Shown one piece after another: positions 34,911 to 43,565 of a DNA stretch of 64,000 bases. The stretch is from Paenibacillus sp. BK033 (GTDB taxonomy: Bacteria; Bacillota; Bacilli; Paenibacillales; Paenibacillaceae), in assembly GCF_004345425.1 (NCBI RefSeq), contig NZ_SLVP01000005.1, positions 1 through 64,000 on the forward strand, read 5' to 3'. The position numbers and the translations under genes were made by a program. Under the pieces are notes generated by a model, which was not told where the DNA came from, did no database searches, and worked only from the letters and a program-made list of their open reading frames with translations. How positions within the stretch are numbered: position 1 is the first letter of the stretch; each line of letters begins with the position of its first letter.

Positions 34911-35029
34911 TTATCTCCTATTCTATTGTTCTATCTTTCTATTATACCTTAAACATTGCTCCGGTTGCTTTTAAGCTTTACACTATTACTGTGGTAAGCC
35001 ATTAATGTTGGTTGGAGGAGCGATAAGAC

Positions 35030-36043
35030 ATGAATGTATTGTTTATCGGCGGTACCGGCGTCATCAGCCAGGCCGTATCCAAGCTTGCTGTTCAGAAAGG
35101 ATTTAACCTCTTTTTATTCAACCGGGGTAACCGGGACGGATTTGTACCCGAAGGCGCGCAGATCATTACAGGAGATATCCGGGATCCCGAGTCCGCCGCG
35201 GCAGCGCTGGAAGATTATCAATTTGACGTCGTGGTAGATTGGATCGCCTTTACGCCGGAGCATGTTCAGACCGACATTGAATTGTTCCGGGGGCGTACGA
35301 AGCAGTATATCTTTATCAGCTCGGCCTCGGCTTATCAGAAGCCGCTGCAGCATTATATCATAACGGAGCATGCAACGCCGCTGGAAAATCCCTATTGGCA
35401 GTATTCGAGAGACAAAATCGCCTGCGAGCAGCTTTTAATGAAGGAACATGCCGCATCCGGCTTCCCGGTGACGATTGTCCGTCCTTCCTTCACGTACGGG
35501 GATACGATGATCCCGGCATCGCTGAACAGCTGGCCGCATCCTTATTCGCTTGTTGCGCGCATGCGCAAGGGCAAGCCGATTATTGTTCACGGCGACGGCA
35601 CTTCCCTATGGACGATGACACATAATTCGGACTTTGCAAAAGGTTTCGTAGGGTTGCTTGGCGAGCGGACTGCGATTGGCGAGGCATACCATATTACATC
35701 GGATGAAGTACTGACGTGGAATCAGATTTACGAGGCCATTGGCGCCGCCGCCGGCGTTAAGCCGAACCTTGTACATATTTCGTCGGACTTCCTGATCGCC
35801 CATGACCCGGATTTGGAAGGCGGCCTGCTTGGCGACAAAGCGGTAAGCGCGGTATTTGACAACAGCAAGATCAAGAAGCTTGTACCGGCATTTGCGGCCA
35901 CCGTGCCGTTTGCGGAAGGGATTAAACGGACCATTGATTGGTTTGAAGCTCATCCGGAGAAGTGTACGGAGGATGAGGCCTGGAACGAGCAGATGGACCT
36001 CATCATTGCGGCGCATTCGTCGAATACGAACATAAATGGGTAG
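35030..36043 (+). CDS. NAD-dependent epimerase/dehydratase-like extended SDR
   Basis: A 337-residue extended short-chain dehydrogenase. The dinucleotide motif FIGGTGVIS is at residues 5-13, FISSASAYQ near 95, a catalytic-type YSRDK near 125, and VRPSFTYGDT. A C-terminal sugar-binding half is present (HITSDEVLTWNQIYEAIG). It resembles atypical epimerases of the CSP41/isoflavone-reductase type, and the sugar or flavonoid substrate is unknown. GGAGGAG precedes the ATG. It converges with a sugar-isomerase-like gene across a shared terminator. Confidence 0.87.
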   Translation: MNVLFIGGTGVISQAVSKLAVQKGFNLFLFNRGNRDGFVPEGAQIITGDIRDPESAAAALEDYQFDVVVDWIAFTPEHVQTDIELFRGRTKQYIFISSASAYQKPLQHYIITEHATPLENPYWQYSRDKIACEQLLMKEHAASGFPVTIVRPSFTYGDTMIPASLNSWPHPYSLVARMRKGKPIIVHGDGTSLWTMTHNSDFAKGFVGLLGERTAIGEAYHITSDEVLTWNQIYEAIGAAAGVKPNLVHISSDFLIAHDPDLEGGLLGDKAVSAVFDNSKIKKLVPAFAATVPFAEGIKRTIDWFEAHPEKCTEDEAWNEQMDLIIAAHSSNTNING

Positions 36044-36055
36044 TTTGTTGCAAGA

Positions 36056-36095
36056 AAAAAGAAGCGATGCAGGGATTCCCCCGTATCGCTTCTTT
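36056..36095. terminator. Bidirectional terminator
   Basis: AAAGAAGCGAT and ATCGCTTCTTT (36085-36095) form an 11-bp stem with A/T flanks on both sides, between convergent genes ending at 36043 and 36102. Confidence 0.8.
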
Positions 36096-36101
36096 CTCTG
36101 T

Positions 36102-36935
36102 CTATACAGCCAGATAGGAGGAGACGATCCTTTTCACTCGCTCCATGCCTTCCCACATATCGCCCGGACCGTCGTAGATCAACACATAAGCACCGTTAAA
36201 TCCGGCGGAAGCGACGGTGTCCAGGCAGCGGCGAAGCTCGGTTTCATCCGGAATTCCGTTGCCGTCGTATTGGGGCTTGACATGGACCGATACGCTGAGC
36301 GGAGTCGTAAGCGCAATTTCTTCGTATTTCAGCTCACCTTTAAAGTTGCCGAAATCCGTGATCGTAGCAGCTTGCTCGCCCCATTGATCCAGCAGCTTCA
36401 TGGAGCTTGCGCCAGTGGAGGTGAGCGCCTTGAAGTTCTCCGTGATGACCCTGACGCCAAGCGTGCGGCCGTATTCCGAAAGCTCGGCCAATCTGGCTGC
36501 GGATTTCGATATGGCTTCGTCATCCGTCGGATCTGCTTCGCCTGCCACAACCCGGATCTGCTTCGCTCCGCTTAAGGAAGCTGTCTCGATCCACTTGCGG
36601 ATATAAGCCATATCGGCTTCCACCCGGGCTGGATTAGAGGAAGTAATATCGCCGTAATCAAGCAGCAAGGTATCGAAGGACAAGCCTGCTGCCGCAAAAG
36701 CCTGCTTTACTTGTGCCAGATACTCCGGTTCGACGGACGGGAAATGGAAGTGGCAGACCTCAACGGCTTGGTATCCGCGACCCGCTGCTTCCGCGGGAAG
36801 CTCGAGCAGAGAATGCAACAACGGCTGTTCTTGAACGGACGTGTCGTGAGTGCCGGTTTCTTCGTTCCATACGGTCCAGCGCAGCGGGCCGAGATTGCGG
36901 TGCAGGCTCCAGGTGCTTAACGACAAATAAGACAT
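36102..36935 (-). CDS. Sugar phosphate isomerase/epimerase-family TIM-barrel protein
   Basis: A 277-residue protein starting MSYLSLSTWSLHRNLGPLRW, a typical xylose-isomerase-like TIM-barrel opening. Metal-ligand positions resemble the family: VEVCHFHFPSVEPEYL, ITENFKALTSTG (Glu), ITDFGNFKG (Asp), SVHVKPQYDG (His) and YDGPGD near the end. The frame is open to 37079, but no ribosome binding site supports that. ATG 36935 follows GGTGGG. It diverges from the DHA2 efflux gene across a 167-base region carrying palindromes. Confidence 0.85.
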   Translation of the reverse strand: MSYLSLSTWSLHRNLGPLRWTVWNEETGTHDTSVQEQPLLHSLLELPAEAAGRGYQAVEVCHFHFPSVEPEYLAQVKQAFAAAGLSFDTLLLDYGDITSSNPARVEADMAYIRKWIETASLSGAKQIRVVAGEADPTDDEAISKSAARLAELSEYGRTLGVRVITENFKALTSTGASSMKLLDQWGEQAATITDFGNFKGELKYEEIALTTPLSVSVHVKPQYDGNGIPDETELRRCLDTVASAGFNGAYVLIYDGPGDMWEGMERVKRIVSSYLAV

Positions 36936-37019
36936 ATGTACAAATCCCACCTTATCGATTGTTTTCACTCTGCCATTATACACCAGATCCCTTAACAATA
37001 AATTTATTCCTGTTAGGGA

Positions 37020-37047
37020 TTGATCATCACTCAAATTTGAGTATAAT
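37020..37047 (+). promoter_or_regulatory. Promoter of the DHA2 efflux/PadR operon
   Basis: TTGATC (37020-37025), a 16-base spacer, and consensus TATAAT (37042-37047), 56 bases before the start at 37103. A perfect palindrome lies inside the spacer and touches the -10 box. Confidence 0.65.
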
Positions 37048-37072
37048 AAGTTAGGGTAATCAAATTTGAGTA
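37029..37072. promoter_or_regulatory. Tandem palindromic operators CTCAAATTTGAG
   Basis: Site 1, ACTCAAATTTGAGT (37029-37042), is a perfect 14-base palindrome between the -35 and -10 boxes. Site 2, ATCAAATTTGAGT (37060 region, to 37072), is nearly identical just downstream of the start of transcription. Centres are 29 bases apart. This is the layout of a repressor operator pair. The PadR-family gene at the end of the same operon is the natural candidate ligand-responsive repressor. Confidence 0.7.
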
Positions 37073-37102
37073 AGGTCAAATGACTACAGAAGGGAAGTTT
37101 GT

Positions 37103-38680
37103 ATGGACGCGAAAAAAAGTAGTGTCAAATTAGTAATCGCGGGCCTTTTGCTTGGCCTGTTTATGTCGGCGCTCGATCAGACGATCGTATCGACGGCGAT
37201 GGCTAAGATCATCGAGAAGCTTGGCGGCATGGATAAATTCGTATGGGTTTATTCCGCTTATATGATCGCAATGGTGGTCGCAACGCCGATCTTCGGCAAG
37301 CTGTCCGACATGTACGGGCGGAAACGGTTCTTTATTTCAGGCCTGATCTTTTTCTTGATCGGTTCCATTCTCTGCGGTACGGCAACCGACATGACGCAGC
37401 TGATTATTTACCGTGCGATCCAAGGTATCGGAGGCGGCGCGATTATGCCGATTGTCTTCACCATCATCTTCGATTTGTTCCCGCCGGAGAAGCGCGGCAA
37501 GATGATGGGTCTGTTTGGTGCGGTGTTTGGCATCTCGAGCGTATTCGGTCCCATTATGGGCGGTGCCATTACCGACAATATCAGCTGGCGCTGGATTTTC
37601 TACATCAACGTTCCAATCGGGATCTTGTCTCTGATCTTTATCATGAGAGGCTATCAGGAATCGAAAAACCACCGGAAGCAAGTGATTGACTGGGCCGGTG
37701 CGGTTATTCTGATGGCGGCTGTCCTGCTCCTGATGTTTGGTCTCGAGCTTGGCGGCACCGACGGCTGGGCATGGGATTCGTTCAAAACCATCTCGCTGCT
37801 TGCGGGTGCGGGCATTCTGGCCGTTGTTTTCCTGTTTGTCGAGAAAATGGCGAAGGATCCGATCATCCCGTTGACCTTGTTCAAGAAGCAGCTGTTTACG
37901 AGCAGCATGATGATCAGCCTGCTGTACGGCGGCATTATGATTGCCGTCGCTACTTATATTCCGCTGTTCATGCAGGGCGTATTTCATCTGTCGGCCACAA
38001 GCACAAGCACGGTTCTGACACCGATGATGCTGGGCGTTGTTGTGAGCGCGCAAATCGGCGGCCGGATTGCGAACAAAGTCCGTTTCCGCGACGTCATGAT
38101 CGCCTCATCGATCGTATTGATGATCGGCACCTATTTGCTTGGGTATGTGATGGATGCCACCTCGAGCCGTGCTCTGATTACCGTATTTATGGTTATCATT
38201 GGCCTGGGTATCGGCGTATCCTTCTCCTTGCTGAATATCTCGACCTTGAACTCCGTTCCTCCGCAATACAAGGGTTCGGCGTCGTCTTTGATCACGTTCT
38301 TCCGCACAATCGGTTCCGCGCTTGGCATTACCGTGTTTGGCGCCATGCAAAAAACGCATTTCCAAAACTCGCTGCAAGACGTACAGGGCATCAAGCCGGA
38401 AATGGCTGCGCAGATCAAAGGCGGACAGGCGCTGCTTGATCCGACGGTTCAGGCCAAAATGGGGCTGCCCGCGGATTTCGTAACCATTCTGCTTGGCAAG
38501 CTGTCCGATTCCATTCTGTTTATTTTCCAGTGGAATGTTATTTTGCCGGTACTGGCGTTTGTATTCGCGATTCTGATGGGACGCGCGCGACTTGAGCTTC
38601 CTGCAAAATCGAATCAGGCGAATCAGGCGCAAGCCAAAGACGATGCAGGCAAGCCGGAGCCATCGTTCTCTGGGAGATAA
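37103..38680 (+). CDS. DHA2-family (EmrB/QacA-type) MFS efflux transporter
   Basis: A 525-residue protein with about 14 transmembrane helices. Visible motifs: [13 protein letters not shown] at the first helix (family D1-type motif), [13 protein letters not shown] (motif A), [14 protein letters not shown], and [11 protein letters not shown] (motif C, antiporter). These mark drug/proton antiporters of the DHA2 family. GAAGGGAAG precedes the ATG. The PadR regulator gene starts 5 bases after the stop, and the promoter carries two palindromic operators, so expression is probably induced by a substrate. Confidence 0.92.
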   Translation: MDAKKSSVKLVIAGLLLGLFMSALDQTIVSTAMAKIIEKLGGMDKFVWVYSAYMIAMVVATPIFGKLSDMYGRKRFFISGLIFFLIGSILCGTATDMTQLIIYRAIQGIGGGAIMPIVFTIIFDLFPPEKRGKMMGLFGAVFGISSVFGPIMGGAITDNISWRWIFYINVPIGILSLIFIMRGYQESKNHRKQVIDWAGAVILMAAVLLLMFGLELGGTDGWAWDSFKTISLLAGAGILAVVFLFVEKMAKDPIIPLTLFKKQLFTSSMMISLLYGGIMIAVATYIPLFMQGVFHLSATSTSTVLTPMMLGVVVSAQIGGRIANKVRFRDVMIASSIVLMIGTYLLGYVMDATSSRALITVFMVIIGLGIGVSFSLLNISTLNSVPPQYKGSASSLITFFRTIGSALGITVFGAMQKTHFQNSLQDVQGIKPEMAAQIKGGQALLDPTVQAKMGLPADFVTILLGKLSDSILFIFQWNVILPVLAFVFAILMGRARLELPAKSNQANQAQAKDDAGKPEPSFSGR

Positions 38681-38685
38681 GGACC

Positions 38686-39303
38686 ATGTCGATGAAGCTG
38701 TTAATATTGGGGCTTCTAATGGAACGAGACCGACATCCTTACGATATAAGACAAACGATTAAGCAGCGGAACTGGAATGAATCGTTCAAGCTGCGCGACG
38801 GCTCCTTGTATTACGCCGTAGACCAGCTGCGGGACCACGGCCTGATAGAAACGGCTGAGATTGTAGCGGTTCCGGGCGATAACCGCCCGGACAAGACGAT
38901 TTACCGGATTACGGAGGAAGGCAAAAAAGCATTCCATAAACTGCTGTACGATCAGCTCAGCCAATTTTCGTATCCGCAGCATCCCTTGTTCCTCGCGCTG
39001 CCTTTCATTCGTTACGGCGATCAGGAGCTGCTCGAGCACCTGCTGCTGAAGCAGCTGGCAGCTTGCGAAGAGCGTATTAAACGCATGGAAAAGGTGCTGG
39101 AGATCAAAGGAACCTTTCTTCCGGCCGGCTCCGGCATGATGATTAACGGAGTCAAGAAATTCGGGGAGGCGGAGAAGGAGTGGCTGCTGGAGCTGCTGGA
39201 GCAGGCAAGGAACGGCACCCTTCTTCAAGGGCCAAGCTGGACGCTTGAACAGATCGAGCAGTATCTCAAATCTCATCCCGGACCTCAAATGCCGGAAGAA
39301 TAG
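38686..39303 (+). CDS. PadR-family transcriptional regulator
   Basis: A 205-residue protein. The N-terminal winged helix (about residues 1-85) starts MKLLILGLLMERDRHPYDIR and has LRDGSLYYAVDQLRDHGLIE and KTIYRITEEGKKAF, diagnostic of PadR. The helical C-terminal dimerisation domain contains KQLAACEERIKRMEKVLE. It is cotranscribed with the efflux pump and probably represses that operon through the upstream tandem palindromes. GGGAGATAAGGA precedes the ATG. Confidence 0.92.
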   Translation: MSMKLLILGLLMERDRHPYDIRQTIKQRNWNESFKLRDGSLYYAVDQLRDHGLIETAEIVAVPGDNRPDKTIYRITEEGKKAFHKLLYDQLSQFSYPQHPLFLALPFIRYGDQELLEHLLLKQLAACEERIKRMEKVLEIKGTFLPAGSGMMINGVKKFGEAEKEWLLELLEQARNGTLLQGPSWTLEQIEQYLKSHPGPQMPEE

Positions 39304-39317
39304 TACAAATAAAGCTA

Positions 39318-39347
39318 AAGAACCGCACACTGATGCGGTTCTTTTGT
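39318..39347 (+). terminator. Terminator of the efflux/PadR operon
   Basis: AAGAACCGCA-CACTGA-TGCGGTTCTT followed by TTG TTTTT: a 10-bp perfect stem. The stretch 39348-39511 after it holds no ORF with a ribosome binding site. Confidence 0.85.
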
Positions 39348-39511
39348 TTTTATTTTACTAATTTTCGCGGATCGAGTCAGATGGGTGCGACTTTTTCGTG
39401 CGTATTGTGGTCAAAGCGATTCGAATGGACGGCATCCGCTCCGAATCCGCTTTTTCGGCCAAAGTTTGGCATGAAGCTCCGACAAAGAAACAAGCAAGCC
39501 GCGCAGGATAT

Positions 39512-39540
39512 TTGACACGTTTTTCAAATCCTCCTATGTA
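39512..39540 (+). promoter_or_regulatory. Promoter candidate for the SH3/glucosaminidase gene
   Basis: Consensus TTGACA (39512-39517), a 17-base spacer, then TATGTA (39535-39540). A better -10 match, TACAAT (39539-39544), would need a 21-base spacer. The start codon lies at 39603. Confidence 0.5.
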
Positions 39541-39602
39541 CAATCTAACCTATACCACAGCAGGTATGTCTGATTTACAAAAACGAGGGAAGAGGTGTAA
39601 CG

Positions 39603-40670
39603 ATGCGTACAAAAATCAATTCAAAAGTGCTCGTATATGTACTTTGTATAGCTTTGTTCATGACCTTGAGCACGCGTTTTTTACCTTCAAATAAAGTGTC
39701 TGCTGAAGTAACGCATGATTTATCTACTGCTCATTTATCCATTGCAGACGGCAATATCGTGGTAAGTGACGCTTTGCAGCTGTTCACGCCGCAACTGCCG
39801 GAAGCCGCTGAAATAAAGCCTATAGAAAGGCAAGAAGCTGTTCTGACGGAACCCGAGCCAAGTACCCTCCCCGAAATACATAGCGCAGCCGCGCAGCCCT
39901 CTGTGCAAGAACCGCCCATTCTTACATACGCAGTAACCGCGTTTTACCTCAACGTCCGCGAGAAGCCGGATGCAGACTCCAATATAATTCAAGTGCTTCA
40001 GCAAGGGGACACCATCGAGGTGGACCACGCAACGGATAACGGATGGCTGGCATTGAAGGATCAAGGCTTTGTCCATGGGCGTTATGCGGAAAAGCTGGAA
40101 GTCAAGTCTGCCCCGGCTGCCGAAAAGAAACTTGAGGTCCAAGTACTGGCGAAAGCGAATACAATTGCGGAACCGCCGCTTAACGATACGTTGGAGATTA
40201 AGCCTGCCAAAGCAATACCATTGCCTTCCGATCCCGGAAAGCCAACATCCGCGGTGGAATCGGATTCGGGGCTGACGGAAGAACATATTGCGAAGCTGTT
40301 CGAAAAAACGGCGCTTGCGAATCACGGTTTGGAGAAGGCCGTTCTCGAAGTGGAAGAGGAATACGGGATTAACGCTTACTTCACCATTGCCGTCATGAAG
40401 CTCGAAAGCGGAAATGGCAAGAGTACGCTGGCTAAGAAGAAAAACAATTTGTTTGGCCTAAACGCAATCGACAGCGATAAATACAACAGAGCATTCGCCT
40501 TCGAAACGAAGGGCGACAGCGTCCGAAAGTTCGGCCAGCTGCTGGCAAAAAATTACGTTGGTAAAGGCTACACGACGATTGACAAGGTAGCGAGAAAATA
40601 TTGCCCGACCAATCCCAAATGGGCGAGTCTGGTTATGAATATTATGAAACGCGATTATAAGAAGCTTTAA
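39603..40670 (+). CDS. Exported SH3b plus glucosaminidase-type wall hydrolase
   Basis: A 355-residue protein. The signal sequence covers about residues 1-34 (VLCIALFMTLSTRFL; cleavage near VSAEV). A Pro/Glu-rich linker leads to an SH3b domain at about 108-165 (FYLNVREKPDADSNIIQVLQ). A second linker leads to a C-terminal glucosaminidase-like domain at about 225-355 (INAYFTIAVMKLESGNGKST, with candidate catalytic Glu in KLESGNG; NNLFGLNAID). It should cleave peptidoglycan glycan strands at the cell surface. GAGGGAAGAGG precedes the ATG. Confidence 0.88.
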   Translation: MRTKINSKVLVYVLCIALFMTLSTRFLPSNKVSAEVTHDLSTAHLSIADGNIVVSDALQLFTPQLPEAAEIKPIERQEAVLTEPEPSTLPEIHSAAAQPSVQEPPILTYAVTAFYLNVREKPDADSNIIQVLQQGDTIEVDHATDNGWLALKDQGFVHGRYAEKLEVKSAPAAEKKLEVQVLAKANTIAEPPLNDTLEIKPAKAIPLPSDPGKPTSAVESDSGLTEEHIAKLFEKTALANHGLEKAVLEVEEEYGINAYFTIAVMKLESGNGKSTLAKKKNNLFGLNAIDSDKYNRAFAFETKGDSVRKFGQLLAKNYVGKGYTTIDKVARKYCPTNPKWASLVMNIMKRDYKKL

Positions 40671-40722
40671 CATAACGACTTAACGGGAAACAGGAACCTT
40701 TTAGCCCAGGCGTCAATAAGTT

Positions 40723-40742
40723 ATATAGTCAAATGACTATAT
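40723..40742. repeat. Inverted repeat ATATAGTCA-AA-TGACTATAT
   Basis: A perfect 9+9 base dyad with a 2-base centre lies immediately before the ribosome binding site (GACGGAGG) of the LysM gene at 40758. It is too close to the start to be a terminator, so it is a possible operator or leader hairpin. The half-site AAATGACTATATG recurs at 25531-25543, upstream of the HD-GYP gene. Confidence 0.5.
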
Positions 40743-40757
40743 GACGGAGGTATCAAG

Positions 40758-41264
40758 ATGGATAATCGAGGTTTTGTTCCTTTTGGCGGCGGCGGCTTTG
40801 GCGGCGGATTCCGTCCACCGTTCCGGCCTTTCCCGCATCCTTTCTTCCCAGGTCGTTTTCTGTTCCCGTTCTTCTTTTTCTCGCCGTTCTTTTTCCCTTT
40901 TATCCGGGAGGACGACCGCAACTACTACTATGCTCATCACCAAGCGCAGGCGGGAGATACGATGGAGCAGATCGCCCACGCGTACAACATCCCAAGCACG
41001 CTGCTAGAGGAAGCCAACTTGCATATCGCGAATCCAAAATCCCTCAAACATGGGGAAACGGTTGTCATTCCGCGAATCTCCAATATGTACTGTCATAAAA
41101 CGTACATGGATCTACCGGCAACGCAATCGCTTGGACAACAATCTAATATCCAGCCTAACGTGCAGCCAAACATGGCAAATCCTAACATGGTGAGCCCTGG
41201 CATGACAAGTCCGAATATGGCAAATCCACATATGCACGGGACATCCGTAAATGGCCCGTTCTAA
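40758..41264 (+). CDS. LysM-domain protein with Phe/Pro/Gly-rich head (possibly spore or wall associated)
   Basis: A 168-residue protein of unusual composition. Residues about 1-52 are rich in Gly, Pro and Phe (RPPFRPFPHPFFPGR; FFFFSPFFFPF). A single LysM domain follows at about 62-107 (AQAGDTMEQIAHAYNIPSTL; HGETVVIPRI). The tail is a Met/Asn/Pro repeat (NMANPNMVSPGMTSPNMANP). LysM binds N-acetylglucosamine polymers. The composition resembles LysM spore-coat or spore-cortex proteins, but that is inference. GGAGG precedes the ATG, and a dyad overlaps the leader. Confidence 0.82.
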   Translation: MDNRGFVPFGGGGFGGGFRPPFRPFPHPFFPGRFLFPFFFFSPFFFPFIREDDRNYYYAHHQAQAGDTMEQIAHAYNIPSTLLEEANLHIANPKSLKHGETVVIPRISNMYCHKTYMDLPATQSLGQQSNIQPNVQPNMANPNMVSPGMTSPNMANPHMHGTSVNGPF

Positions 41265-41271
41265 GCCAGGC

Positions 41272-41324
41272 AACAATAACGTCCGCTCCTTCTAGATGAA
41301 GAAGGAAGCGGACGTTATTGTTTT
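41272..41324. terminator. Strong bidirectional terminator
   Basis: AACAATAACGTCCGCT (41272-41287) and AGCGGACGTTATTGTT (41307-41322) form a 16-bp perfect stem with an inner CCTTC/GAAGG extension. It lies between convergent genes. Confidence 0.9.
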
Positions 41325-42472
41325 CAAGAAATGTTTAATTCTTTCATCTCCCACGGGCTGATCGGACTCATGCGCACGAATCGGGAGTGGAATTGCACCA
41401 GCCGTTTGCCACGGGATGCGTGCAAGGTCTCAGCCTCCAGCTGTACCTCGGACAGCCAGGCTTCCTCCCGAGGTAATTCACGGCCGTCCTTCCGGCGGAT
41501 AGAACGCCAATCCTGCTGCTGCGAAAGCAGCGCCTCCGACTGCTCTTTGGGCAGGCCTTCCGTAAGAATTCGGATCATCTCGGGCTCTTCATGGTGCAAG
41601 GCTTCAAGCAAGCCTTGGCCAAGGAGAAACGGGGACGAGTCTGCAAAATAATTCCGAAGCTTACCTGCAGCCTTGTAAACCATGAGCTGATGAGGCAAAT
41701 CCGGGTTTTCGGATTTATGGGTAGAGCTGTTCAGGAAATGCACGCAAAAATGCCCCGAAAAGCCATTCTCCGGTATTCCGTCTCCGCCGTGCGGCATTCC
41801 GTTCATGGAAGCCGCGATTTGCCGGCCGTCCTTCTCCGCGATTATCGCCTTTCTGTCCCACGTCCAGCCCTTGTTGTAAATTTGCTTCATAATTTCGGTA
41901 TCCGCCTTGGTTACAGGTTGAACATCCGCATGATCATGCCCGGCTCTGCGCTGCACGCGAAACGATAACCCGGTCTCCATATCCTTTATGACAAAATAGG
42001 CTTTTCTGGAGAAGAGCTTCTCCGCGTCCTGCCAATCCAGCAATTGTCCGTAATGACGCGCGCGCAAGGCTTCGGCGGACTGCTGCAGCTTTGCGACGGC
42101 TTTTTCCGGTAGAGCAAGCATTTTTGACTGCGTCTCATCCCATACGCGACCGCTGACATCCACGCGAAATGAAGGTACGGAGAAGCCTTCCCGGGAAATA
42201 TACAGATCCGAGAAACGCGGGATTTCATTGGATGCTTGCCAATTCGGAGAATAAACGGCGCTTACGATATCCGGATCTTTTATCCTCTCATGGTCCTCGA
42301 AGGCAGCGTCAGGACTTGATTTGACGGTTAATCGCAGAACGGATTGACCGTCGGCTGCTTCTTTCATCACAGCAGACCTTGCATGGAGACGATCTTCCGG
42401 AATCCAAGCAAGGGCGAATACAAGCACGATCGTTATGCACGTCCTAACACGCTTAAATCGCTTAAAAAGCAT
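41324..42472 (-). CDS. Exported protein with conserved HFCVHF-containing C-terminal domain
   Basis: A 382-residue protein. A basic N-terminus and hydrophobic segment (CITIVLVFALAWI, about residues 12-24) form a signal peptide. The N-terminal half is not recognised. The domain at about 165-270 contains GLSFRVQRRAGHDHADVQP, then SMNGMPHGGDGI, then GHFCVHFLNS with Cys243 flanked by His241 and His245. I recall similar domains in Firmicute envelope proteins. The HG plus HxCxH arrangement recalls the HG..SHGC motif of YkuD L,D-transpeptidases, but this is inference. GGGAGG precedes the ATG. It diverges from the VanW gene. Confidence 0.8.
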   Translation of the reverse strand: MLFKRFKRVRTCITIVLVFALAWIPEDRLHARSAVMKEAADGQSVLRLTVKSSPDAAFEDHERIKDPDIVSAVYSPNWQASNEIPRFSDLYISREGFSVPSFRVDVSGRVWDETQSKMLALPEKAVAKLQQSAEALRARHYGQLLDWQDAEKLFSRKAYFVIKDMETGLSFRVQRRAGHDHADVQPVTKADTEIMKQIYNKGWTWDRKAIIAEKDGRQIAASMNGMPHGGDGIPENGFSGHFCVHFLNSSTHKSENPDLPHQLMVYKAAGKLRNYFADSSPFLLGQGLLEALHHEEPEMIRILTEGLPKEQSEALLSQQQDWRSIRRKDGRELPREEAWLSEVQLEAETLHASRGKRLVQFHSRFVRMSPISPWEMKELNIS

Positions 42473-42581
42473 ATTTTCCTCCCGTTTCTAAATAATTGAA
42501 GCTTCTGCGAACCATACTATCCCTTGTCCATTATTATTCTCGGCTTAAATAGCGCTTATGTGACGATAGGAGAAGTGAAGA

Positions 42582-43565
42582 ATGGGATTTAACGGAATTT
42601 GGATAGCCGGACTTGCTATCTTGCTGCAGCAGCAACCTGTACAACCCGTACAGCCCGAGCTGCCTTATATCGTGCCAGAACATCTAACCATCGAATTCCG
42701 CGGACAACCGCTAGCCCAGCTTAAGCGGGAGGAATACGGTCTTCCGGGAACATCCTTTCTGGATACCGGGAAGTTCGATAGCCTGTTGTCCAAGCTGGAT
42801 AAAAGAATCAGCATGCCGCCGGTAAACGCTTATATCGGCGATAGGGGGACGATCGTACCTGAACAATCGGGTTATCAGCTGGACCGCGATCAATTTGCCA
42901 CGCAATTTTACGGCTATTTCTTTAACAACAAGCCATCGACCATTGAGCTACCCATAACCCACATGCACGCGAGGGTAGACAGCGAGCTGCTTGCCAGCAT
43001 TAAAGAAAAAGCGATTGGCCACTATGTCACCTATTACAACAGCAGCAATAAGAACCGTTCCCATAACATTTCCTTGGCTGCAAAAGCGATATCGAACACG
43101 GTTGTTTTTCCCGGCGAGACGTTCTCGTTTAACCGTACCGTAGGGCCAAGAACCCCCGAGAAGGGGTATATGAGTGCGCCGATAATCGTCCGCGGCGAAC
43201 TGTCAGAGGGAGTGGGAGGAGGCATTTGCCAGGTGTCTTCCACATTATTCAATGCCATTGACAGCGCGGGGCTCACAATCATCCAGCGGTATTCGCATAG
43301 CCGGCATGTGCCATACGTGATGCCTGGGCGGGATGCTACCGTCAGCTGGGACGGGCCGGATTTCGTATTCAAGAACCAATACAATCAGCCGGTACTGATT
43401 CGGGCCTTTGCCGGCGGGGGACGTGTCTTTGTGTCCGTCTATTCCTCCGAGCTTATTGAATACAAGCACAGGGATATCCCGAGCATGTCGAAGAAGCTGC
43501 CCGAGGAAGTTGCGTTCAAATCCCAGCATCATGATAGTAATGAAGGGACGGGATTGCTGCCGTGA
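42582..43565 (+). CDS. VanW-family protein
   Basis: A 327-residue protein. After a weak hydrophobic start (GIWIAGLAILL) and a putative peptidoglycan-binding-like N-terminal region, the VanW domain spans about 150-300. It is recognised by NISLAAKAISNTVVFPGETF, FNRTVGPRTPEKGY, VGGGICQVSSTLFNA and RHSRHVPYV-like text (YSHSRHVPYVMPGRDATV). VanW domains occur in vancomycin-resistance gene clusters and in many spore-former envelope proteins; the biochemical role is unknown. ATAGGAG precedes the ATG. The stop overlaps the next start by 4 bases (GTGA), so the two are coupled. Confidence 0.88.
   Translation: MGFNGIWIAGLAILLQQQPVQPVQPELPYIVPEHLTIEFRGQPLAQLKREEYGLPGTSFLDTGKFDSLLSKLDKRISMPPVNAYIGDRGTIVPEQSGYQLDRDQFATQFYGYFFNNKPSTIELPITHMHARVDSELLASIKEKAIGHYVTYYNSSNKNRSHNISLAAKAISNTVVFPGETFSFNRTVGPRTPEKGYMSAPIIVRGELSEGVGGGICQVSSTLFNAIDSAGLTIIQRYSHSRHVPYVMPGRDATVSWDGPDFVFKNQYNQPVLIRAFAGGGRVFVSVYSSELIEYKHRDIPSMSKKLPEEVAFKSQHHDSNEGTGLLP

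Noticed and set aside
36936..37079. N-terminal extension of the TIM-barrel gene up to 37079
   Set aside because: It would run through the palindromic promoter region and lacks a ribosome binding site. The conserved fold starts at 36935.
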